Below are positions 46,533 through 56,100 of a stretch of 64,000 bases of DNA, piece after piece. Both the position numbers and the translations under genes were made by a program. Origin of the DNA: Clostridiales bacterium. Lineage in GTDB: Bacteria > Bacillota > Clostridia > Lachnospirales > WQUN01. A model generated the notes under the pieces. That model ran no database searches, was not told where the DNA came from, and was given only the letters and a program-made list of their open reading frames with translations. Numbering within the stretch: position 1 is the first letter of the stretch; each line of letters opens with the position of its first letter. The stretch lies in the NCBI GenBank assembly GCA_031269465.1, contig JAISZB010000110.1, forward strand, positions 1 through 64,000, written 5' to 3'.

Positions 46533-47379
46533 ACCTGCAGGAAACAAAGGAATTTCGCGCCTTCTTTAAGATTTGTTATTGTGTGTCTGTAGCTTTTGTT
46601 CAATATCGTGGAAAAATATCATACAGGGTGGGCGACTTGGTGTTCGAGGTTTCCTTGTCAAGCCATTTTTGAAGTTTGTTTATCCGTGTTTTTTGCTACT
46701 AGCTTATTCGTTACCTCGATTTCTCTGATATTCCAGTACGCGGTACGAATACAGCGCCGTTCCATTTGCACGGTGGCTACGCCTAAATGCACGGTGGGAA
46801 TTCCATACCGCTTTTCATTAAATATTTCTTTTTTGTTGATTATCCATTCAATGGATAATCAAGCTCCAAAAAAGGTAATTATATATGAAAAGCAGTATAT
46901 CTATGCCCTGCCGCTTATAATTTCGGTAGTCTATGCGGGTTTCGCTTTCTGCCGCTCAAAATATCCGTTGACGGTATCAGCCTACGCCGCTCGCCATTGC
47001 TCCGCTTTGGCGGTTTACTATTATACTGCCGCTTTTTCGGGTCATAAATTCTCCCCCAGCTAGCGCAGGGGTGCTTAAAGCCAACTTCATACCCGCATCA
47101 GCGCGGGATCTCCGAGTTCTGACGAGTTATGACAAGATGCCGCAGGCACACTGCATAAGACATCCGAACTCAAAAGAACCGCATATAAAGACTCCTTCAA
47201 CGCAAAGGCTTCAAGCTTCCGGCATTTTCAGCGGAAGCGTAACAGCATCGATATCTGCAGCACATCTTTTATGCCGGTTTTTTGCGGACACTATGAATTC
47301 CGCGCATTTGCGACAAGCATATCAATTTCTCAGCCAAATGCCCTTTCTGCGATGTCGCAGGCTACTTTATTTTTGCAGA
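46533..47379. other. Intergenic with a shortened palindromic copy, no gene recognised
   Basis: A copy with a deleted centre lies at 46804-46899 (arms CCGCTTTTCATTAAAT and ATGAAAAGCAGTA). The other sequence has broken frames on both strands without a recognisable family. Confidence 0.5.
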
Positions 47380-47470
47380 ATTTAGCGGAAATAAAATGCA
47401 GCTTGGTGATGGTTTCATCTTTGGTGGTGAAGTGTAGCTTCATAAGGGTTCATATGCAAATCAGTCAGTA
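47380..47470 (+). repeat. Second dispersed repeat module
   Basis: TTTAGCGGAAATAAAATGCA, then TTTCATCTTTGGTGGTGAAG and an end like a palindromic-element right arm (ATATGCAAATCAGTCAGTA). It matches 1289-1376 and 51125-51220. Confidence 0.65.
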
Positions 47471-47474
47471 TAGA

Positions 47475-47602
47475 TATACCGCTTTTCATCAAATGTTCAT
47501 TTATTGTTGATTATCCATTGAATGGTGCGATTGATATCGGCATTTTGCACTCGCTGTATAATTAAGCTCCAAAAAAGGCAGTTTTATATGAAAAGCAGTA
47601 TA
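47475..47602. repeat. Palindromic element
   Basis: Gctttt-type copy, left arm ATTGTTGATTATCCATTGAA, right arm CTGTATAATTAAGCTCC. The mismatched arms suggest a hybrid between stem variants. Confidence 0.85.
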
Positions 47603-47736
47603 TGAAGTGGAAAGAGGAAGCCGAAGCGCTTTAAAGTGCGCTCAAGCGCATCAACAGGCGCTCTAAGACCTGCCGTTTCATCGCGATTCCAAGCCGGTTC
47701 ATCTGAACAGAGGAGGGAAAAAGCCTTGAGTCGGGG

Positions 47737-48777
47737 CTATGTGGATTTCCTATTTCCAGTGACAGTTATTTCCGATCTGTTATGAAAGAGTTGCTTGGCC
47801 CTTAAATTCTCATATCCAGACTCTAGGATTTGCATCCCTTTATTCATAGCAGCCAACGGCTTCTTTTCAGGAAGTTTGAATGTCATGACGGCAATTCCAT
47901 CAGATGCCAGCTTAGGCGCAAGGGAGACCATGATCTTGGCTGAGTTGCCGACATCCATTCTCATGTCGTTAGCTATTAAGCTATAGCTTTTTTTGTCTTT
48001 GGACATGAATTTCTGAACTGCGTATGGATAGTGGACAATGTTCTTATTGCCTTTAAGCAGAGGAGACAAATTCGCTGGATCCACCGCGGTGACGAAGAAG
48101 TCTCTATCAGCGAGCGCTTTGCTCCAGCTTCCTGGGGCGGCGCCTAAATCAAGCGCTTGAAGCTGCACTTGGCCTTCTGGCATGGAGAATGAGGAAAGAT
48201 CGATGGAAAAAACTTCTAGGGCTTCAAGGAGCTTGAATTCAGCCCGGCTGATCTGGTCATCGCGCCTAGCGAACCTTCGCATGCCTCCGGGCCAGGAACT
48301 CATGTTCTGACTGGGTTCGGAAAGGCCTATGTACATGGCGAAGTTGTAGGCTATAATTGATACGATGAAGTCAGGAGTCTGCATATCGGGCCAAAACCCT
48401 CCTTTTTGGAGCTCCTCTGAAATCCACTGGGTCAGGTCGAATTTGCTGAATGCGTAAAGAGTGGGATCCAAAATGCGAACCTGAACGTTAAAAGACGACT
48501 TTGGGCGCAGCCTCGATATGGTTTGAGCAATGGCGCTTTCCCAGCCGTTTATTGGAGTCACATGGTCAAGGGGGAAAATGTGCCTCGTAAAGATTGGCGG
48601 ATTTTTCAAAAGTTGTTGGGATACTTCGGAAAATCCGAGCGGGGATCTCATTATGCCGATCCCTCGCACCAGCCATGTCATCAGCTCAGAATCTGAAAGA
48701 TAGCTTAAAAGCTCGTTCATGGCCAACTCCCAGGAGTCATCCTGTGATGTGAAAATGAAATCTGACAATTGTCGCAC
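47737..48777 (-). CDS. RlmM-like 23S rRNA 2'-O-methyltransferase (FtsJ fold)
   Basis: A 346-residue SAM-dependent methyltransferase. The C-terminal RrmJ/FtsJ domain (about 175-340) has the SAM motif ALDLGAAPGSWSKALAD and the K-D-K-E catalytic set: K in SRAEFKLLEALE, D in LIANDMRMDVG, K in VMTFKLPE and E in NRSEITVTG. The N-terminal half (THUMP-like position) would bind rRNA. It resembles RlmM, which methylates C2498, but orthology is not certain. It starts at GTG 48777 with a weak AAGAAG site. It lies behind the YycI-like gene on the same strand (42-nt gap). Confidence 0.8.
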   Translation of the reverse strand: MRQLSDFIFTSQDDSWELAMNELLSYLSDSELMTWLVRGIGIMRSPLGFSEVSQQLLKNPPIFTRHIFPLDHVTPINGWESAIAQTISRLRPKSSFNVQVRILDPTLYAFSKFDLTQWISEELQKGGFWPDMQTPDFIVSIIAYNFAMYIGLSEPSQNMSSWPGGMRRFARRDDQISRAEFKLLEALEVFSIDLSSFSMPEGQVQLQALDLGAAPGSWSKALADRDFFVTAVDPANLSPLLKGNKNIVHYPYAVQKFMSKDKKSYSLIANDMRMDVGNSAKIMVSLAPKLASDGIAVMTFKLPEKKPLAAMNKGMQILESGYENLRAKQLFHNRSEITVTGNRKST

Positions 48778-48819
48778 CTGCTTCTTTGGTTTTGCGCGGC
48801 TGCGCCGACAAATGCGGCT

Positions 48820-49656
48820 TTACGCGCCGAAAATTGTATTGGTGTAAGCATTGATGAAAAAAGGATCTTGATTTTCGTCGACATAGACTCTGTAGACCGG
48901 GATCGCCTTCTGGCTGTTTTTTTCTTGGCTGTAGACCAGATCTATGCGGCTTATTTCGATTTCTTCGCCTTTTGATGAGCTTTTTATTCGTTGCATGACA
49001 TTAAGAAGAGCTTCATCTGGAGAGCAAATTTCACCGGGGTTGCCAGAGAAGCCTACAGGCTTGCTGTAAATGCAGTCAATCTGGATTATTCCTTCTTCTG
49101 TGACCATAAACTCGACAAAATTCGTTATTATAAAGTATCCTTTGTATTCCTGAAAATATTGAACCAGATATCCATTTCCAAGCTCAATGATGTTGTCGAG
49201 CTGGAAGGATGAAAAATCCTCATTCATGGTTTTTAGAAATTCGTCGCAGGCATAGGTCAAGGATTCTTTTGAAAGATCGTTTTCTCCGGTGCCTGAGGGG
49301 TTTTCAAAGGATATATACCCATTTTGGATGGTAAGGGTTTTGTCTGCCCAAGCGTAGACCTCTTTATCGATATCGTAAATTTGCTCTATTTCATGGAGAT
49401 TTGGAAAAAACATCATGAGTATTTCTTCAGTTTCATACTCATATGCTGACATTGCAAGCTGGCGTAAAGGCTTATAGGATTTGGGTATTGTCGCGCTTAA
49501 GGAGATGCTGTTTTTTTCGAGCAAATCTGTTATTGCTTTTGCCTTTTTCGCGTCTAGATTATATTTGTTGCTGTCCCGGTATACCAGAACGCCTAAGAAA
49601 GCGTTTAGTATCAGCAGGAAAATGATGGTCAAAGTCTTTGCTTTGCTCCAGTTCAA
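48820..49656 (-). CDS. yycI: YycI-like membrane protein
   Basis: A 278-residue protein with one N-terminal transmembrane helix and the family opening NWSKAKTLTIIFLLILNAFL, then an extracytoplasmic domain. YycI with YycH controls the WalK sensor kinase of cell-wall homeostasis. It starts at TTG 49656 after AAGGGATGA. No walRK or yycH gene is in the window, so it is separated from its usual operon and regulation of a distant WalK is only presumed. Confidence 0.75.
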   Translation of the reverse strand: MNWSKAKTLTIIFLLILNAFLGVLVYRDSNKYNLDAKKAKAITDLLEKNSISLSATIPKSYKPLRQLAMSAYEYETEEILMMFFPNLHEIEQIYDIDKEVYAWADKTLTIQNGYISFENPSGTGENDLSKESLTYACDEFLKTMNEDFSSFQLDNIIELGNGYLVQYFQEYKGYFIITNFVEFMVTEEGIIQIDCIYSKPVGFSGNPGEICSPDEALLNVMQRIKSSSKGEEIEISRIDLVYSQEKNSQKAIPVYRVYVDENQDPFFINAYTNTIFGA

Positions 49657-50284
49657 GTGATCATCCCTTGCTCGTGGGCGACTGCCCAGGCGTTTTGAAA
49701 AAAGACTTAAAGCCTAAATTTTATTTTAACCCAATGTCAAGGGGTTTGACAACATATTTATTTACTGAAGCGTGCCCAACGAGTTTTTTAGCTTTATACT
49801 GATGTGGATTAAAGGGATCAGATGCTAAGTATATATGGCGACGCTATGATTTCTGAGCCTATAGATAAAATGAATTTTATACAATAAAACCATTTGGAAT
49901 ATAGTTCTTTAAACTTGATTATGCTTTTTTGCTCAACAGCGAACCTAAAAGCCTTCGCTGACATCAGCGCTAGATCCTGCAAAGCATGAAAAGGCATTTA
50001 AAAATAATTCATGTCGTACAGTTCTGGATTATTACACGATGATATAACTAATTGCAGTCATACCCACCTATTTTGAATATCCATTGAAACGCTGCGAATT
50101 CTAGTGCAGACGGTTTAAATGATCAAAAGTCCTATTTGGCTATAATTAAGCATTTTACAGGCTAAAAGCTTATTGCGCAATTAAGACCGACAGCACTAGC
50201 GTCTTGTAAAGCTTAAAACTGTAACAAAAATTTGGATGCTGGAGAGTCTCTCACAAGACATAAGCCATTCAGCAATAATGAATT
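49657..50284. other. Intergenic, no gene recognised
   Basis: AT-rich, no credible frame. A TTGACA on the minus strand about 75 nt before the YycI-like start may be part of its promoter, but the -10 element is not clear. Confidence 0.5.
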
Positions 50285-51000
50285 ATGAAAACAGCGGTGT
50301 TGGATACATGCGTCTCCGGCAGCCCGGTTTGCGGGGCGAACTCGGAAGCGGCTTCGCCGATGTCCGTTTTAATGCTTTTTTGGCGGTTCGACAATAAATC
50401 CAGCATGCCGGGCATTCTGCGGAGGCGGCGCCTTCCGGGCGGATCGAGGAGGCCGTCGGGGGCGAAGGGCGCATCCTCCGCCTTGCGCCTTGCGGCGCCG
50501 CGCAAGCCGCCGCGGATGCCTCCAGGCGATATTCCCCCTTTTCCGCGGAGGGCTCCCGGCGAATTCCGGCCGGACGCCCCAGCCGCGTCCGCCGAAAATG
50601 CCGGACGCTTGAGGCCTTAGCGCTGGAGGAGCCTTTCCAGCCGGTTCGTTTGGGCGCGAACATCTTGCGCGATATGCTTGCGCCGCCTTGCGGGATCCCG
50701 CAAATCCCGCGCGGACGCCTCGGGCGTGAAGCTGCCTTTAAGAGCCACCGCGCGCGGCGGCGGTATCCGCAGGGCATCCTCCCCGCCGCTCTTTTTTCCG
50801 CAGGCGCTGCGCATATCTCGCGCATTTGCGGCAATAACGCCGGCGCCTCCGCAGAATGCCCCTTTACAGGACGCCGCAGGCGGGGCGCCAATAAGCGCCG
50901 GCGCCCTCCATTCCGCAGCCAGCATCCAATATGCCTTCCATAAAAGCAGCCTCCTGAAAATATAAAACCGGCGGGAATATGGCCCAAGAAATTTGTTGAA
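50285..51000 (-). pseudogene. IS110-family transposase relic
   Basis: GC-rich minus-strand remnant. In one frame ARDMRSACGKKSGGEDALRI, VALKGSFTPEASARDLRD and HIAQDVRAQTNRLERLLQR match the DEDD-domain end and linker of IS110 transposases. In the next frame FSADAAGASGRNS continues the typical IF-GASGR segment, and LLDPPGRRRLRRMPGMLDLL follows. Frames shift several times and the N-terminal catalytic part and C-terminal Tnp_IS116 domain are incomplete. IS110 family members use bridge RNAs, but no flanking RNA structure is evident here. Confidence 0.6.
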
Positions 51001-51124
51001 ATTCACTGCTCAAGCTATCGCGAAAGAAGAACGCGATGGACGGTTGGCGGCGGTCTCGGGCCATTTGGCTGTGTTTATACGCGCTGGCTGAACCGGCAAA
51101 AATTGATGAACGCGTCCTGCTTCC

Positions 51125-51220
51125 CACATTTTTGCCGATTTTAGCGGAAATAAAACAATGGCTTCATCCTTAGTGGTGAAGCGCAGCTTTATAGGGGTTT
51201 ATATGAAAAGCAGTATACAA
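51125..51220 (+). repeat. Second dispersed repeat module with palindromic right end
   Basis: TTTAGCGGAAATAAAACAAT, then CTTCATCCTTAGTGGTGAAG and the end ATATGAAAAGCAGTATA. Same module as at 1289 and 47380. Confidence 0.65.
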
Positions 51221-51274
51221 GGACGCTAAGGCTGGCCTTTCAACGCAGAGAAGGAGACCGGCGAGGGGGTTCAC

Positions 51275-51802
51275 GTGGAGGCCGGGGCGCTTCCGGGGGA
51301 TCAAGCTGCTGTAGCCGCCGCCTGCTCTGAAATTTTGGCGCAATATAAGGAGCAAATGGATAAGGGCATAATTCCAGTTCCGGAACTGATGGGCTTGGTT
51401 CAAGAGCACGCAGGCGAAATCAAGGACGACGGCGGGGAATTCATCGGCGCACTGCGCGATTTAGAGGAAAAAGCCAAGGAATTGGCGGATCCAAGGCGAA
51501 AAGGGAAGGTCCGCTACAGTCTGGCGTGCATGGCGGCCGTAGCCACAGCCGCTATTTTCAGGGGATGCCGCACTTTCGCCGGCTTCGCCTCCTTCGCCAA
51601 GGCGAACGGAGCCTGGCTGAACCTGTGCGGCGCCCGTTGCGAGACATGCGCCGCCGCTTGCAGGAGAACGCTTTCAAGAATCGACTCGAACGAGTTGCTG
51701 GAGGAGCTCGGCGGCTTTTTCGCGGAAAGGGCCGGAGCTGCTCTCGCCGCCTGCGGATTCTCCGCCGGGGAGAATGAGGGTGTCAGGGGAAAAATATGTT
51801 GA
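51275..51802 (+). pseudogene. ISAs1-like transposase N-terminal fragment
   Basis: A 175-codon frame whose middle matches the domain found at the start of ISAs1-family DDE transposases: LADPRRKGKVRYSLACMAAV, RGCRTFAGFASFAKANG, then TLSRIDSNELLEELGGFF. The catalytic DDE part is absent, because the sequence runs directly into a serine-recombinase fragment. The upstream 50 residues are not recognised. Probably a relic although the frame is open. Confidence 0.55.
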
Positions 51803-51952
51803 GGAACGTCCCGCGATAAATCGTCTGTTGGCAGATGTTGAGAGTTGCAAAGTCAATAACATATTGACACACAAAATTGACAGGTTCACGCGGTCAACAA
51901 AAAACTTGATTGAACTGGTAGAACTGTTCAATCAGAGGTTTCGCGGAGTTTG
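51774..51952 (+). pseudogene. Serine recombinase fragment
   Basis: Encodes VSGEKYVEERPAINRLLADV then ESCKVNNILTHKIDRFTRST and KNLIELVELFNQR, the classic second half of a serine-recombinase catalytic domain. The nucleophile-bearing N-terminus and the DNA-binding region are both absent. It overlaps the end of the ISAs1-like frame in another frame. Confidence 0.75.
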
Positions 51953-51961
51953 AGCGCGAAA

Positions 51962-52144
51962 ACCTTGCAGAACGGGTACGGTGGTTGGGCTTTGAATGTA
52001 AAGCCCGAGAGGGATCCCGCAGATTACGTTCTCGTTTATTGAGAGGCTGATAAAGAACGCGCCGAAGCAAGAAGGCTTGGACTGACAACCGGCAACGCCC
52101 CACTCCAAGAGTTGGTCATAGCTATGACAGAGAAAGGGGAGTAA
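51962..52144 (+). pseudogene. C-terminal fragment, probably of an ABC transporter ATPase
   Basis: About 60 codons ending 4 nt before the permease gene: ADYVLVY, a TGA at 52040, then EADKERAEARRLGLTTGNAP and LQELVIAMTEKGE. The end resembles tails of ABC-2-type ATP-binding proteins. With the permease next, this would be the stump of its ATPase, truncated by the recombinase fragment. Family call is tentative. Confidence 0.4.
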
Positions 52145-52148
52145 GCGC

Positions 52149-52754
52149 ATGAAGGTCAAACTGGTAAAATATATACTAATGAAAATGACGCTCATTTCCG
52201 CGATATACCTTGCTGGATTTACCGGCGTTATAACATTGCTGACGATAGTCTTTCGTATATTCGGAGTGCTTTCGGAAGGCAAAGCATTCTCCTTTATTTC
52301 GGTTGTCCCCGCATCCAACAGCATATTTATGCTCATCATCGGTTTTGTTATGCCTTTGATGATGCTAAGACATTTTGTCGAATTAGGCGTCACGCGGAAG
52401 CAATACTCTCTCTCGCTGGGGTGCGCGGGAGTTGGCGTCGCACTATGTTTCACTCTGGTAGCCGCAATAGCGGCCTTGTCGTCAAGCGGAATCAACATGC
52501 CCGCGCTTGCGGCTGTATTCGCGCGGCATATCGCTGCGTTTGCAATCGGCGGGTTAGCCGCATCTGGCTATTTGCTGAAACGAGTCATATCGGCGATTGC
52601 TTCAAGCCTGTTGTTCTGCGTTTTGACGTTTGACTTGCAAAGCTATATCTCCATAGAAAACGACCTCGTATGGTCTTTGCTCTACATTGCCGTCTTTGCG
52701 CTTTGCACATTCCTTGCAGCAAAGGTTGCACACTACGCTCCGATAAAAGCGTAA
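52149..52754 (+). CDS. ABC-2-like membrane permease, probably orphaned
   Basis: A 201-residue protein with about six hydrophobic helices (roughly 12-36, 50-75, 85-105, 112-135, 140-160, 170-192) and no enzyme motif. Start at ATG 52149 after GAAAGGGGAG, which overlaps the end of the ATPase-like fragment. Such permeases work only with their ATPase, which here is a stump, so activity is doubtful. A palindromic element starts 3 nt after the stop. Confidence 0.6.
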   Translation: MKVKLVKYILMKMTLISAIYLAGFTGVITLLTIVFRIFGVLSEGKAFSFISVVPASNSIFMLIIGFVMPLMMLRHFVELGVTRKQYSLSLGCAGVGVALCFTLVAAIAALSSSGINMPALAAVFARHIAAFAIGGLAASGYLLKRVISAIASSLLFCVLTFDLQSYISIENDLVWSLLYIAVFALCTFLAAKVAHYAPIKA

Positions 52755-52756
52755 CT

Positions 52757-52894
52757 TATACTGCTTTGCATTGAATAGCTCCGATTTTGATGTCGGATTA
52801 TACAATGAGTGGAAAACGCCGATGTCGGCATTTCGCACCTTGAAAGTGGATAATCAGACATCAAAATCGATACATTTGACTGCAAATCGGTATA
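52757..52894. repeat. Palindromic element after the permease (TGATGTCGGATTAT stem variant)
   Basis: Arms GATTTTGATGTCGGATTAT and GGATAATCAGACATCAAAATC: both arms differ from the common stem and nearly all positions pair. A left-end fragment of another copy follows (52895-52935). Confidence 0.9.
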
Positions 52895-53169
52895 ACTGAT
52901 TTGCATATGAAACTGCATATTTTGGAGCATAATGATGATCTCAGTACAAACTGAGCCTCTAAACTATAGCTGGGCTGCCTGAGTTTATTGGAGTAAATGT
53001 GATTCCAAAGGGTTTTTCATGCGCTTTTTGCTTAATGCCCGCAGGGCGAGAGACTATCCTTTCCCCTGCGGGAAAGTTGCGAGTTTAACTTCAATCAGCA
53101 GATATCGACTTTTCGCGCTACTTGAATAATTCGAATCCGCAATCGACGCATTTGGTTGCAAATCGCATA

Positions 53170-54303
53170 TCAAACAAGGGTGACAGCCTGGCGCCCCATC
53201 TGCTCCCATGCCTTGATGAAGCGCTCTCTTGGCGCGCGCTCAGACAGTCCCATAGGATCGTTGAAATAGATATAAGATGAGTCATAGCCAGTTACAAGCA
53301 CGGAATGCTCTCTGTATGTTATTTCTATTCGCCCCTCGGGAGTTATCCATTCAACAAACTGAGATTTGGGAAGCTCAGTGTACCGTGCATTTGTTATGAT
53401 CCAAACAGGAGCTCCTGAGCTGAGAAAGTACATGACATCATCGAAGTCGCAACCGGTGAGATCCAAGGCCGCTTCGGGAGCATATTCCTTCAGCAGGTTG
53501 TAAATAGGCTCGTGGTATACGCCATACCCATTTTTAGAAAGATTTAGCATGCTTCCTACGAAACCGGTATTAGGATTTCCGTAGTATATGGCACCTTTTT
53601 TTCTCTCATAAGGAGTGTCATCCTTTGCGATTCGCTGGGAGAGTTCAATCTTATCAATGTTTAGGCCATAGCTGCCTATAAGCATTGCAAGGCTAGTTAC
53701 TTCGCATCCTCTAGGAAGCTCTGGCATTTGGAGCAACTGGGGAGCGTAGTTCTCGACTGAAGCGGGGAGGCCTCCCAAGTTGTCCCATAGCAAGGCGTCT
53801 CTTTTTCGGCAGTATATATATGAATCGGATTGTTCTTTGGCAAAATCCAGAGCTTCAATGAAGCTCCCTTCCTCTACGAAGGTGCTTAAAGGCTTGCTTT
53901 CGTTTGCAATCAAAGCCGAACCAGTAGTCTTTAAAGCTGTTTGCAAATAAAATATGCCGACATCAGGTATATCCATCTTTTCCATAGCCTCACTATAATT
54001 GTGCACTTCAAAGCAAGCGGCAAGCTCCAATTCATCCTGTTCGAGAGATATTGAAGGTGAAGGTTCAGGCGTCGGAGAAGGCATAGAAGACGATGAAGCC
54101 TCTTTTGCTTCAGAGGCATTTGATGATTTGATTGATTCACCGCAATCTTCAGTTTCTTTATCCGCAACCATATTTTCCTGCAAAACTGTACTAGAGACTG
54201 TAAAATCCTGAAGCGATGTTTCGGCATTGCCGGTTGCGCTCCGGATTGATAGGCAAAATACAGTGAAAGAGGCAAATCCAATAATGACAATATTCCTGTT
54301 CAT
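53170..54303 (-). CDS. Secreted C39-type cysteine peptidase
   Basis: A 377-residue exported protein. N-terminal signal segment (about 3-22), a Ser/Pro/Glu-rich linker (about 55-90), and a C-terminal papain-like domain of the Peptidase_C39_2 type: Cys200 in LPRGCEVTSLAMLIG, His333 in REHSVLVTGYD and Asp349 in YIYFNDPMG. The linker and signal suggest a surface enzyme. Start at ATG 54303 after GGAGGG; the longer frame to 54384 lacks a site. Substrate unknown; no bacteriocin exporter is adjacent. Confidence 0.85.
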   Translation of the reverse strand: MNRNIVIIGFASFTVFCLSIRSATGNAETSLQDFTVSSTVLQENMVADKETEDCGESIKSSNASEAKEASSSSMPSPTPEPSPSISLEQDELELAACFEVHNYSEAMEKMDIPDVGIFYLQTALKTTGSALIANESKPLSTFVEEGSFIEALDFAKEQSDSYIYCRKRDALLWDNLGGLPASVENYAPQLLQMPELPRGCEVTSLAMLIGSYGLNIDKIELSQRIAKDDTPYERKKGAIYYGNPNTGFVGSMLNLSKNGYGVYHEPIYNLLKEYAPEAALDLTGCDFDDVMYFLSSGAPVWIITNARYTELPKSQFVEWITPEGRIEITYREHSVLVTGYDSSYIYFNDPMGLSERAPRERFIKAWEQMGRQAVTLV

Positions 54304-54385
54304 GAGACACCCTCCGTAAATGATAATAGCCATGCTTAAGAGCTGATTTCTCGCGGCATGAAAGAGCTTCTCTTTAAAGTCCATG

Positions 54386-54488
54386 CATACTGATTTGCAG
54401 ATGCAGCCTCTTATTTTGGAGGTTGATTATATAGAACAGGCGGATAATCAATCTCCGAAATAGGCGCATTTGACTGCAAATCGGCATA
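54386..54488. repeat. Palindromic element upstream of the C39 peptidase
   Basis: Shortened Gatttg-type copy: TATTTTGGAGGTTGATTATA and CGGATAATCAATCTCC arms, right end CAAATCGGCATA. Confidence 0.75.
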
Positions 54489-55099
54489 TGAGAAAGGCCT
54501 TTCTAAGCAACTTCGCAACTATTTCGCTTGAATCGAAATCGAAGTGATGTAGGAGGGCCATTTTCATTAAGCATCCAAGCGCAAAATATAATCTAGCAAT
54601 CACTGCAAGCAAAACGCGGGTTGGAACCTTATAATAAAAAGTTTTGTCATTGTTTGGAAATTATAAACCAGTTTTTTAAACGCAATATTCGACTGTTTGA
54701 TTGCAGCCAATCTATTGCAAAATACAGTATGAGCACATTCTATTTCTGTTGTTTTATTTCTGTTTTATACTTGTTTTCATTTGTTTTGGAAGCATCTCCA
54801 GGGCTTTATTGCATGGAATCTAATGAATGGCATTTTAAAAAACCGTTATTGAATATACAGCGTCTCTATGGATAGTCAAACTCTAATATAGGTACCCTTG
54901 ACTTGACTTCAAATCGGAATAGTCGGGAATGGCAGGTCTTAGCTATTGGATTTAATAATCTGAGACAGAGAGACATGCAGAAGCGTTTCAGCTTGCACAG
55001 CAGTTATACTGATTCACATATGAAATCTCCTTTTTTGGAGCTTGATTATGCGACGTCTCAATGCAGTGCCGATATGTTTGCAGTTCAGATCCTTTAGCA
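54489..55099. other. Intergenic with palindromic fragments
   Basis: No credible gene. Palindromic fragments at about 54847-54928 and 55003-55066 (TTTTTTGGAGCTTGATTATG). Confidence 0.5.
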
Positions 55100-55560
55100 T
55101 GCTCTAGAAGGCGCCGACAAGGCGGACTGCAAGCGGGCTTGCGGAAATGGAACGTCTGCCGAAGGGACGCGAAGGGCTAGGAATGCAGGTAAAGGCTGCC
55201 TTAGGAAAGCCTGGCAAATTAAGACTTTGAGTGAATCCTTGGAGGATGTCTGCCATGACGTGAATCTGAATTCCCTGCAAGAAAGGCGGCCCCACGCTAG
55301 CGGACAATCTTGGCGAGGCTGCGTACGCTCGGAAGAATCCATGCCCCAAAAACAAAAAGTTTTGCTCTGCAGGGTTGCCGCAAAGGCTTGCGAAGATATT
55401 TCTGCAGAAAGCATAGGAAAGATTCCGAGCTGCAAAGCAGGTCGCCTTCCCGGCTGGAAATGCGTCGGCAAGGCGTTGGCGCGAGCGCCTGAAAGGAAGT
55501 GAAGCGAAATCAAGGAGCATGTGGAAATTTTCGCGCAAATCACTACAGATGTCGCATGCC
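55100..55560 (+). pseudogene. Decayed mobile-element relic, partner of 11640-12150
   Basis: Coding traces LEDVCHDVNLNSL and GKIPSCKAGRLPGWKCVGK match 11640-12150 in order and spacing, and the DNA words GGAAAGATTCC and CGCCTTCCCGGCTGG are shared. Frames are broken. The parent family is not identified. Confidence 0.4.
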
Positions 55561-55645
55561 TGAATTCAGGCTGCAAGCGCATAGGTCGACCGCGATCCTG
55601 CGTATCGTATCATAGCGGCGAATGGACTCTTCGCTCAGTCTTCTA

Positions 55646-55758
55646 TATATACTGATTTTCATTGAAAATTACCTTTTTTGGAGCTTGAGTATAGCGCCTT
55701 CGCCCACCCGTCCCCAAGCCCGCCTTGCCTACGGCAAGGCGGGCTTGGGGACGGGTGG
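55646..55758. repeat. Palindromic left end followed by a 26-bp perfect inverted repeat
   Basis: A left end with TTTTTTGGAGCTTGAGTATA runs into a GC-rich hairpin: 55704-55729 pairs without mismatch with 55733-55758, loop TAC. No T-run follows. The hairpin sequence (CCACCCGTCCCCAAGCCCGC...) is unlike the family centre, so it replaced the normal middle and right half. Confidence 0.8.
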
Positions 55759-55947
55759 AGGAGTCCCGCTCCAGCGTCTCCCGGAGGAAGAAAATCCCTA
55801 TGGCGTCTGTTGCATTTGATATTGCAATTTATAGATAAAATATAGTACTGATTTTTTAAAATATCCTCTTGACAAAGATGAAGCCATCTGATATATTAAT
55901 AAAATCAACACATTTAATTCATATTTGAATAGTATGTATTATAAATG

Positions 55948-56078
55948 ATTGCCAATTTGCAGTCAAATTCACCTATTTTGATGTGTGATTATCCACTTTC
56001 AAGGTGAGAAATGCCGATATCAATCGCACTCGCTGTACAGTCAAGTTAAATAGGGAATTTTATATGCGAAACGGTATA
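55948..56078. repeat. Palindromic element before yezD
   Basis: Gatttg-type left end, GAAATGCCGATATCAATCGC centre, right end ATATGCGAAACGGTATA. It ends 23 nt before the yezD start. Confidence 0.75.
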
Positions 56079-56100
56079 TCTAAAAGAGGAGGCAGGCGCT

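Noticed and set aside
50283-50987. 234-codon Arg-rich frame on the minus strand as a gene
   Set aside because: It is one frame of a GC-rich, frameshifted IS110 relic. The recognisable motifs jump between frames.
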